Below are positions 33,330-41,266 of a DNA stretch of 64,000 nt, piece after piece. The notes under the pieces were generated by a model, which saw nothing but the letters and a program-made list of their open reading frames with translations, ran no database searches and had not been told where the DNA came from. The stretch comes from Thermoguttaceae bacterium (GTDB lineage: Bacteria > Planctomycetota > Planctomycetia > Pirellulales > Thermoguttaceae), in assembly GCA_017434455.1 (NCBI GenBank), contig JAFRFG010000046.1:1-64000 (forward strand), read 5' to 3'. The translations under genes and the position numbers were made by a program. Position 1 is the stretch's first letter. Each line of letters opens with the position of its first letter.

Positions 33330-34805
33330 ATGGCATTTTCCTCTTCCCGCAGAACATTCCTCACCGCCCTGTCCGGAAGCGCCGCCCTGGCCGGCGCGGG
33401 CACGGCCGCGGCCGATACCGAAATAGTCGACGGCGTTCCCAGGCACGGGCGTTTTTGCGTCATCGCCAGCGAGGCGGGAGCGAAACTCGACAGCAACGTC
33501 GAAACCGGCGGGGGGACCGACCAGACCGAGCTGTTTCAAAAGATTCTCGATCTGGCCGTCGTCTGGGGAGGGCTTCACTTAATCGTCGACGGCGCCGCGC
33601 TGGTCCGATCTCTGGCGGTTCACTCCAACACGACCATCGAGTGCCCCAACGCGGCGTGCGGGTTCTTCCATAAAGGAAATGACAACGCCCCGCTTTTGCG
33701 CAACGCCGATTACTCGATGACCGAGCGGCCGAATAAAAACATCACTCTGCTGGGAGGAACGTACAACGGGAACTGTTTGGAGCAGGCACACGACTATCCG
33801 GCGTCGGAGGCCGACTACGATTACAAACCCGAGCTGAAAGTTTTCGGGGACGTGCATTGGAACTTCATTTTCGAGTTCTTCGGGGTCGAGGATTTCACCG
33901 CCCGCGGGGTCACCTTCCGCGATCAGCCGACGTTCACCATGCTGATGACGAACTTCCAGCGAGTCCTCTTTGAGGATACAAAAATCGACCTTCCCCACCG
34001 GCTCGACTGCAAGAACCAAGACGGTCTTCACTTTTGGGGGCCCGGCCGATTCCTCACCATCCGGAACCTGCAGGGGGACAGCGGCGACGACATCATCGCG
34101 CTGGCTCCCGACGAGAATGATCATGTCTCGGATATCACCGACGTTCTGATCGACGGCGTCCAGCTTCAAGAGGCGTTTCAGGGGATTCGGCTTCTGTCAC
34201 GCGACAAGGGACGGCTCGATCGGGTCATTATCAAGAATGTCACGGGAACCTACGAGAATTTCGGCTTCTATATCGTCCCCTGGTTCACCCACGCCGGAGG
34301 CAATCTCGGGAACATCACCATCGATACGGTCGACATTCGGGGGAGCAACCCGCATGCCTGGTTCACGCCGTTTGTCTTCTCGGCGGCCGGAAGCATCGAG
34401 TCGCTGGTCCTTCGCAATGTCACGCACCACGCCCCCGACGACGACCGGATTTTGTTTCAATTCGGCTCGAAGTACGGGGACGAACTCAAAGACGAAAACG
34501 GCCGGGAGATCAAAATGAAGATCGACACGATCCTGATCGACGGCCTGCGGGTCTATCACCCGCGCTTCAGTGAGGAACACCCGACACTGATCAACGTCGG
34601 CTGTGACGTTCGCCGTCTTACCGTTCGAAACGCCGAGGTGATCACCGCCGAGGACCAGACGGCCCAAGAGATGTATAAAAACAGCTGTTTCCTCCGGGTC
34701 GCCGACGAAGGGAAGATTGGTACCCTGTCGCTTGTCAACGTCGATATCGGGGGAATCCCCCAACTGACGCGTGTCGAGGACGGCTGTGTGATTGAAAAAC
34801 AATAG
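33330..34805 (+). CDS. GH28-like parallel beta-helix protein, copy 2 of 3
   Basis: 491 residues, with the same Tat signal (SRRTFLTALSGSAALAGAGTAAA) and architecture as copy 1. The NQDG and GDD motifs are kept; the His-equivalent is Phe283. Some stretches are identical to copy 1 at nucleotide level for more than 100 bp (from about 33612), while others, such as the LEQAHDYPASEADYDYKPELK segment, have diverged. The start has AAGGAG. The 105-bp gap from copy 1 includes a leader stretch (TCTAAATAGAATTTCTTCC) similar to that before copy 1, so the duplication unit included the 5' untranslated region. Confidence 0.8.
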   Translation: MAFSSSRRTFLTALSGSAALAGAGTAAADTEIVDGVPRHGRFCVIASEAGAKLDSNVETGGGTDQTELFQKILDLAVVWGGLHLIVDGAALVRSLAVHSNTTIECPNAACGFFHKGNDNAPLLRNADYSMTERPNKNITLLGGTYNGNCLEQAHDYPASEADYDYKPELKVFGDVHWNFIFEFFGVEDFTARGVTFRDQPTFTMLMTNFQRVLFEDTKIDLPHRLDCKNQDGLHFWGPGRFLTIRNLQGDSGDDIIALAPDENDHVSDITDVLIDGVQLQEAFQGIRLLSRDKGRLDRVIIKNVTGTYENFGFYIVPWFTHAGGNLGNITIDTVDIRGSNPHAWFTPFVFSAAGSIESLVLRNVTHHAPDDDRILFQFGSKYGDELKDENGREIKMKIDTILIDGLRVYHPRFSEEHPTLINVGCDVRRLTVRNAEVITAEDQTAQEMYKNSCFLRVADEGKIGTLSLVNVDIGGIPQLTRVEDGCVIEKQ

Positions 34806-34886
34806 CCGCTTTCTCTCCGCGCCGCGCCACCGCACTTCTTGGCGCGGCACTTCCCGAAAAAACATTCTCCCCAAGGAGTACGACCT

Positions 34887-36350
34887 ATGACGTTTTCCCG
34901 CAGAACATTTCTCACCGCCCTGTCCGGAAGCGCCGCCCTGGCCGGCGCGGCCGCGGCCGGCGCCGAAACGGTCGACGGCGTTCCCCGCCACGGGCGTTTT
35001 TGTGTTATCGCCAGCGAGGCGGGAGCGAAGCTCGACAGCAATGTCGAAACCGGCGGGGGGACCGACCAGACCGAGCTGTTTCAAAAGATTCTCGATCTGG
35101 CCGTCCCCTGGGGCGGGCTTCACCTGATTGTCGACGGCGCCGCGCTGGTCCGCTGCCTGGCGGTCCACTCCAACACGACTATCGAGTGCCCCACGCAAGC
35201 GTGCGGTTTCTTCCACAAGGGAGAGGACAACGCGCCGCTTTTGCGCAACGCCGACTATTCGATGAGCGAGCGTCTGAACAAAAACATCACCCTGCTGGGA
35301 GGAACGTACAACGGAAACTGTCTTCAGCAGGCGCATCACTACCCGTATTCGGAGGCCGACTTCGATTCCAAGTTCCCCAAGGGGCTTGTTTTTAAGAATG
35401 GGCATTGGAACTTCATTTTCGAGTTCTTCGGGGTCGAGGATTTCACCGCCCGGGGGATCACCTTCCGCGATCAGCCGACCTTCGCCATGCTGATGACGAA
35501 CTTCCGGCGGGTTCTCTTTGAGGATATCAAAATCGACCTTCCCCATCGGCTCAACGATAAGAATCAGGATGGACTCCACTTTTGGGGACCGGGCCGATTC
35601 CTCACCATCCGAAACTTACAAGGGGACAGCGGCGACGATATCATCGCGCTGGCTCCCGATGAGAACGACGCGGTTTCGGATATCACCGACGTTCTGATCG
35701 ACGGCGTCCAGCTCCAAGAGGCGCATCAGGGGATACGGCTTTTATCGCGCGACAAGGGGCGGCTCGACCGGGTTATCATCAAGAATGTCACGGGGACCTA
35801 CGAGAATTTCGGTTTCTATATCACCCCCTGGTTCACCCACGCCGGCGGCAATCTCGGGAACATCACCATCGATACGGTCGACCTGCGGGGGGTTAACCCC
35901 CGCTTCACGCCGTTTGTCTTTTCGACATCGGGGAGTGTCGAGTCGCTGGTCCTGCGCAATATCACCCACCACGCCCCCGACGACGACCGGATTTTGTTTC
36001 AATTCGGAACAAAGTATGGGGACGAACTTAAAGACGAGGACGGCCGGGAGATCAAAATGAAGATCGGCACGGTCCTGATCGACGGCCTGCGGGTCTATCA
36101 TCCGCGCTTCAGCGAGGGGCGGCCGGCATTGATCAACGTCGACTGCGATATTCGCCGTCTCACCGTTCGGAACGCCGAGGTGATCACCGCCGAGGACCAG
36201 TCGTCCCAGGAGATGTACCAAAAGGGCTGCTTCCTCCGGGTCGCGGGGGACGGAAAGATCGGCACCCTGTCGCTTGTCAATGTCGATATCGGGGGGATTC
36301 CCCAGCTGACGCGCGTCGAGGACGGCTGCGTCATCGAGAAACAACAATAA
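34887..36350 (+). CDS. GH28-like parallel beta-helix protein, copy 3 of 3
   Basis: 487 residues from the ATG at 34887, preceded by AAGGAG and giving a clean Tat signal (FSRRTFLTALSGSAALAG). Same beta-helix with NQDG and SGDDIIAL. Unlike copies 1 and 2, the third GH28-like position is His280 (EAHQGIRLL), so this copy may be the only one with a full GH28-type site. It is also distinguished by a longer loop around residues 155-170 (PYSEADFDSKFPKGLVFKNG). It is 81 bp after copy 2 and 96 bp before the DUF4838 array, without a visible terminator on either side. Confidence 0.8.
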   Translation: MTFSRRTFLTALSGSAALAGAAAAGAETVDGVPRHGRFCVIASEAGAKLDSNVETGGGTDQTELFQKILDLAVPWGGLHLIVDGAALVRCLAVHSNTTIECPTQACGFFHKGEDNAPLLRNADYSMSERLNKNITLLGGTYNGNCLQQAHHYPYSEADFDSKFPKGLVFKNGHWNFIFEFFGVEDFTARGITFRDQPTFAMLMTNFRRVLFEDIKIDLPHRLNDKNQDGLHFWGPGRFLTIRNLQGDSGDDIIALAPDENDAVSDITDVLIDGVQLQEAHQGIRLLSRDKGRLDRVIIKNVTGTYENFGFYITPWFTHAGGNLGNITIDTVDLRGVNPRFTPFVFSTSGSVESLVLRNITHHAPDDDRILFQFGTKYGDELKDEDGREIKMKIGTVLIDGLRVYHPRFSEGRPALINVDCDIRRLTVRNAEVITAEDQSSQEMYQKGCFLRVAGDGKIGTLSLVNVDIGGIPQLTRVEDGCVIEKQQ

Positions 36351-36446
36351 TCTCCCCTTGAGAGCATTGAATATCCATTTCGGACAAACCAAGCACAACA
36401 CAGAAAATCAAATACGAAACAAGCGATAAGAAGGAGAATCACAACG

Positions 36447-38831
36447 ATGAGGCAGACAACTTTTAAATATGCGGTTATCGCCGCGCTGACGGCGATGTTC
36501 GCTTTGCCGCTGTTCGCCGGGGAATCGGCGCTGCGCCTGGCCGGCGGCGGCGCGACCGACTACACCATCGTCTTGCCCGCGGAACCGACCGCCGTCCAAA
36601 AGACCGCCGCCGAGGAGCTGGCCTCTTTCTTAAGCCAGGTCACCGGCGCGCCGTTTCCGATTATCTCGGAAAACCAGATCGGGGACAAAGAGAAACTTCT
36701 GGTCATCGGGCCGAGCGCGCTGTCGAAAACGCTTCTTGCCCGCGCCGGCGCGCAGGATGAGGCGTTGATCGGGCAGGACGGGATTATTCTCCAGACGGCA
36801 GGCGACTGTCTTGTCCTCTCGGGGCATCCCGACCGCGGGCCGCTGTACGCCGTCTATACGTTCCTGGAAGATTGTGTCGGTGTCCGCTGGTGGACCAGCA
36901 CCGAATCGACCATCCCCTCACGCCCGACGCTCGAGGTCGAGGTCGCCGCGGTGCGCTACGCGCCGAAGGTGATTTCGCGCGAGTCGTTCTACCTCGATCC
37001 TTTAAGCGGTCGGGAGGGAGGAATCTTCTCGGCCCGAATGAAGACGAACGGGCACTTCAACCCGGTACCGGCCGAATACGGCGGGCACATGCCGATTCTC
37101 TTCTGGGCCCATTCGTTCGAGCAGGTTCTGCCGCCGGGCAAATATTTCGACGAGCACCCCGATTGGTACGCGCTGATCGACGGCAAGAGGGAAAAAGGGC
37201 GTCAGCTGTGTCTGACCAACCCCGAGATGAAAAAGGAGTTTATCCGCAACACGCTCGACGCCTTGCGGAAGGCGCCGGAAACACGGTTCGTCTCGGTATC
37301 GCAAAACGACTGCGGCGGCTGGTGCCAGTGCCCCGAGTGCCAGAAGCTCTTTGAGGAGAACGGCTCCCAGGCCGGGCCGCTGATCAGGTTTGTCAACGAG
37401 GTGGCCGAGGCGATTGAGCCGGAGTTCCCCAACGTTCTGGTCGAGACACTCGCCTACAACGACTCGCGGTTCGCCCCGGCCAAGGTCAAACCGCGCGACA
37501 ACGTCGTGGTTCGTCTTTGCTCGATCGAGTACTCGTTCCTCACCCCGCTGGCCGACGGCGGGCCGAACAATCAGTCGTTCGTCGACTGTGTCGAAAAGTG
37601 GAGCGCCATTTCCAAGAATCTTTACATCTGGGATTACGTCACCAACTTCTCCAACTATCTTCTGCCGCACCCGAACCTGCAGGTGCTCGCCCCGAATATC
37701 CGTTACTTCATCGATAACCACGCCGTCGGAATCTTTGAGCAGGGGGACGCCGGCTGCCCGGCCGGGGACTTTGTCCGGCTGCGCAACTGGGTGATCTCGA
37801 AGCTCCTCTGGAATCCCGATCTCGATCAATCGGCGCTGGAAGAGGAATTCCTCACCGGCTACTACTCCCCAAGAGTGGGGGCGCTTTTGCGCCGATACCT
37901 CGATGTTCTGAAACAAAGCGCGCTGAAGTCGGATATTCATCTTCGCTGCTACCGTACCAACGCGGGCGATTGGCTCAGTCCCGAGGCGCTTGTCGAGGCG
38001 ACACGGCTGATGGATCAGGCGATCGCCGCCGCCGAAGAGGACGAAAAACAAGACCCGGTCCGATTCGCCGGATTGACCAAGAAGGTCAAGCGTGAGTCGA
38101 TCCCGATTCATCTGGTCTGGGTTCGCGAGTGGCAGGATTACGACGTGGCGCTGGCCCTTCGCAAAATCCCCTCTCCGATCACCTGCTCGATGATCGATTA
38201 TTTCCGCGAGTTCAAAAACCTGCTCGAGGAGAATCAGGTTCGCTCCTACCGTGAGGGGGGCTCAAAAGAGGGTCTGGATCAGTGGCTCAACGATATCGAA
38301 CGACAGATCGACACCCTGCCGGCCAAACCGCCGAAGGAGGTCGAGGGCCTTCCGGTCGACACCTGGTACGACGCCCAGGAATCCAATTTCCGCCTGTTCG
38401 GGATCGATCAATATATCTTCCTCGAAGAGGATCCCAACGCCTCGAACCAGCGCGCCGCTCGCATGCCGGGAACTCATACCGAGTGGTCGGTCGCGTGGTA
38501 CGCCGACCGCGCCCCGATACTGAACTCCCCCACCGGGGCCGAACCGGACGAGGAGGGGCGTGTCCGCGGGAAAGTCCTCATCTACGCCCGCTGCGACGCC
38601 CCCGAGGACGGCGCGGACAAAGGAGCGATGTCGATCGGCGTTTACGACGAAACGAACAGAAAAGGTATTTGCGGCAGAACGCTCAAAAGCAGTGAAATGG
38701 CCGGGAGCGATTACAAGGTGTTCGATCTCGGGACGGTCCCGCTCGGACACGCGATCCTGATCTGGACCGCACCGATCAAAGGCGGCGTGCCGAACGTCTA
38801 CGTCGACCGAATCGTGATTATTCGTGAATAA
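36447..38831 (+). CDS. DUF4838 secreted protein, array copy 1
   Basis: 794 residues. Sec signal peptide (MRQTTFKYAVIAALTAMFALPLFAG). Domains: a GH67/GH20b-like N-terminal domain (about 28-170, DYTIVLPAEPTAVQKTAAEELASFL to RWWTSTESTIP); the DUF4838 domain (about 185-480) with Cys293-x-Cys295-xx-Cys298 and Glu431 in IFEQGD; a helical region (about 480-620); and a C-terminal sandwich-like domain (about 640-794, class A: FLEEDPNASNQRAARMPG). The family is linked to glycan-active proteins with alpha-glucuronidase-like parts, but no activity is established to my knowledge. A GAAGGAGA site precedes the start. It opens the array, 96 bp after the beta-helix genes. Confidence 0.85.
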   Translation: MRQTTFKYAVIAALTAMFALPLFAGESALRLAGGGATDYTIVLPAEPTAVQKTAAEELASFLSQVTGAPFPIISENQIGDKEKLLVIGPSALSKTLLARAGAQDEALIGQDGIILQTAGDCLVLSGHPDRGPLYAVYTFLEDCVGVRWWTSTESTIPSRPTLEVEVAAVRYAPKVISRESFYLDPLSGREGGIFSARMKTNGHFNPVPAEYGGHMPILFWAHSFEQVLPPGKYFDEHPDWYALIDGKREKGRQLCLTNPEMKKEFIRNTLDALRKAPETRFVSVSQNDCGGWCQCPECQKLFEENGSQAGPLIRFVNEVAEAIEPEFPNVLVETLAYNDSRFAPAKVKPRDNVVVRLCSIEYSFLTPLADGGPNNQSFVDCVEKWSAISKNLYIWDYVTNFSNYLLPHPNLQVLAPNIRYFIDNHAVGIFEQGDAGCPAGDFVRLRNWVISKLLWNPDLDQSALEEEFLTGYYSPRVGALLRRYLDVLKQSALKSDIHLRCYRTNAGDWLSPEALVEATRLMDQAIAAAEEDEKQDPVRFAGLTKKVKRESIPIHLVWVREWQDYDVALALRKIPSPITCSMIDYFREFKNLLEENQVRSYREGGSKEGLDQWLNDIERQIDTLPAKPPKEVEGLPVDTWYDAQESNFRLFGIDQYIFLEEDPNASNQRAARMPGTHTEWSVAWYADRAPILNSPTGAEPDEEGRVRGKVLIYARCDAPEDGADKGAMSIGVYDETNRKGICGRTLKSSEMAGSDYKVFDLGTVPLGHAILIWTAPIKGGVPNVYVDRIVIIRE

Positions 38832-38854
38832 CCTATCGAAAGTACAGAGTACCC

Positions 38855-41242
38855 ATGAGAATAACCGATCTTAGAGGCGCGGCGCTCTTCGCGCTGCTTG
38901 TTCTGTTCGCCTTACCGCTGGCCGCCGCGCAGGAGACCCTGCGCCTGGCCGACGGAGGCGCGACCGATTACACCATTGTCCTGCCCGAGGAACCGAGCGC
39001 CGTTCAAAAGACCGCCGCCGAGGAACTGGCCTCTTTCTTAAGCCAGGTCACCGGCGCGCCGTTTTCGATCATCTCGGAAAACCAGATCGCAGACAAACAG
39101 AAGCTTCTGGTCATCGGGCCGAGCGCGCTGTCGAAAACCCTTCTTTCCCACGCCGGCGCGCAGGACGAGACGTCGATCGGGCAGGACGGGATTATTCTCC
39201 AGACGGTCGGCGATTCGCTCGTCCTCTCGGGGCATCCCGACCGCGGGCCGCTCTACGCGGTCTATACGTTCCTGGAAGATTGTGTCGGCATCCGATGGTG
39301 GACCAGCACCGAATCGACCATCCCCTCACGCCCGAGGCTTGAAGTCGACGTCGCTGCGGTGCGCTACGCGCCGAAGGTGATTTCGCGCGAGTCGTTCTAC
39401 CGCGACTCCCTGCGCGGACCGGAGGCGGGAATCTTCTCGGCCCGAACAAAGACGAACGGGCACCACAACCCGGTGCCGGCCGAATACGGCGGGCACATGC
39501 CGATTCTCTTCTGGGCCCATTCGTTCGGGCAGGTTCTGCCTCCGGAGAAATATTTCGACGAGCACCCCGATTGGTACCCCTTGATCCGCGGGGAGCGGGC
39601 AAAAGACCATGTGCAGCTGTGCCTGACCAACCCCGAGATGAAGGCGCAGTTTATCCGCAATGTACTCGATGCTCTGCGGAAGGCACCGGAAACACGATTC
39701 GTCTCGGTCTCGCAGAACGACTGGGGGGGCTGGTGCCAGTGTCCCGAGTGTCAAAAGCTCTTTGAGGAAAACGGCTCCCAGGCCGGACCGCTGATCACGT
39801 TTGTCAACGAGGTGGCCGAGGCGATTGAGCCGGAGTTCCCCAACGTGTTGGTCGAGACGCTCGCCTACCAAGACACACGTTTCGCCCCGTCCAAGGTCAA
39901 GCCGCGCGACAACGTCGTGATTCGCCTTTGCTCGATCGAATACTCGTTCCTCACCCCGCTGGCCGACGACGGGCCGGCCAACGAGTCGTTTGTCGACTGT
40001 ATCGAAAAGTGGAGCGCGATCTCCAAGCAGCTTTATATATGGGACTACGTCACTAACTTCAGCAACTATATGCTCCCCCACCCGAATCTGCAGGTGCTCG
40101 CTCCCAACATCCGTTTCTTTGTGAAGAACCGCGCCGTCGGAATCTTCGAGCAGGGAGACGTCTACTGCTCGGCGGGGGACTTCGTCCGGATGCGCAACTG
40201 GGTGATCTCGAAGCTCCTCTGGAATCCTGATCTCGATCAATCGGCGCTGGAGGAGGAATTCCTCACCGGCTACTACTCCCCGCGGGTGGCGGTGATTTTT
40301 CGCCAGTACCTCGATGTGCTTAAACAAAGCGCGCTGAAGTCGAATATTCCTCTGCGCTGCTTTCGCTCCAATGCCGGCGATTGGCTCAGTGCCGAGGCGC
40401 TTGTCGAGGCGACACGGCTGATGGACCAGGCGATCGCCGCCGCCGAGGAGGACGAAAAACAAGACCCGGTCCGATTCGCCGGACTGACCGAGAAAGTCCG
40501 GCGCGAGTCGATCCCGATTCGGCTGGTCTGGATTCGTGAAGGGCGGGATTACGACACGGCGATGGCTCTTCGCGACATCCCCTCCCCGATCGCCTGCTCG
40601 ATGTCCGATTACTTCCGCGAGTTCAAAGCCCTGCTCGAGGAGAACCGCGTCTCCGGCAGCCGAGAGGGGGAGTCAAAAGAGTCTTTGGACAAGTGGCTCG
40701 ACGACCTCCAGTGGTATGTCGACGCCCAGAGAGCCGAACCGCCGAAGGAGGTCGAAGGCCTTCCGCTCGGTTCTTGGTTCGACGCCCAGGAATTCAATTT
40801 CCGCCTGGCCGGGCTCAATCGCTGGGTTTTCCTTGAGAAGGATCTCAACGCCTCGAACGGGGGCGCCGCCCGCATGCCGGGCAGTCACACCCAGTGGGCG
40901 GCCGGATGGTACGCCGATCGCGCCCCGGCGCTGATTTCCCCCAGCGGAACTGAACCTGACGAGGAGGGACGCGTCCTCGGAAGAGTTTTCCTCTACGCCC
41001 GCTGCGACGCCCCCGAAGACGGAGCGGACAAAGAGGTGATGTCTGTCGGCGTTTACGACGAGGCGAACAAAAAAGCGATCCGCGGGAAGCGGCTGACAAG
41101 CGGCGAAATGGCCGGCAGCGAATACAAGGCGTTCGATCTCGGGACGGTCCCGCTCGGACACGAGATCCTGGTCTGGGCCGCGCCGATAAAAGACGCCGCG
41201 CCGAATGTCTATGTCGACCGGATTGTGGTGATTCGCCAATAA
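38855..41242 (+). CDS. DUF4838 secreted protein, array copy 2
   Basis: 795 residues; 23 bp after copy 1, its closest relative across the whole length (same FVDC-type middle region and class A C-terminus). Signal peptide MRITDLRGAALFALLVLFALPLAAA. The Cys motif starts at Cys294 and the conserved acid is Glu432. The residue after QND is Trp (SQNDWGGWCQC) rather than the Cys of copy 1. The segment coding LYIWDY uses the rare ATA codon, as in copies 8 and 10. Helical region and C-terminal domain are intact. Confidence 0.85.
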   Translation: MRITDLRGAALFALLVLFALPLAAAQETLRLADGGATDYTIVLPEEPSAVQKTAAEELASFLSQVTGAPFSIISENQIADKQKLLVIGPSALSKTLLSHAGAQDETSIGQDGIILQTVGDSLVLSGHPDRGPLYAVYTFLEDCVGIRWWTSTESTIPSRPRLEVDVAAVRYAPKVISRESFYRDSLRGPEAGIFSARTKTNGHHNPVPAEYGGHMPILFWAHSFGQVLPPEKYFDEHPDWYPLIRGERAKDHVQLCLTNPEMKAQFIRNVLDALRKAPETRFVSVSQNDWGGWCQCPECQKLFEENGSQAGPLITFVNEVAEAIEPEFPNVLVETLAYQDTRFAPSKVKPRDNVVIRLCSIEYSFLTPLADDGPANESFVDCIEKWSAISKQLYIWDYVTNFSNYMLPHPNLQVLAPNIRFFVKNRAVGIFEQGDVYCSAGDFVRMRNWVISKLLWNPDLDQSALEEEFLTGYYSPRVAVIFRQYLDVLKQSALKSNIPLRCFRSNAGDWLSAEALVEATRLMDQAIAAAEEDEKQDPVRFAGLTEKVRRESIPIRLVWIREGRDYDTAMALRDIPSPIACSMSDYFREFKALLEENRVSGSREGESKESLDKWLDDLQWYVDAQRAEPPKEVEGLPLGSWFDAQEFNFRLAGLNRWVFLEKDLNASNGGAARMPGSHTQWAAGWYADRAPALISPSGTEPDEEGRVLGRVFLYARCDAPEDGADKEVMSVGVYDEANKKAIRGKRLTSGEMAGSEYKAFDLGTVPLGHEILVWAAPIKDAAPNVYVDRIVVIRQ

Positions 41243-41266
41243 AAGAAAGAGGATACGAAAGTACCG

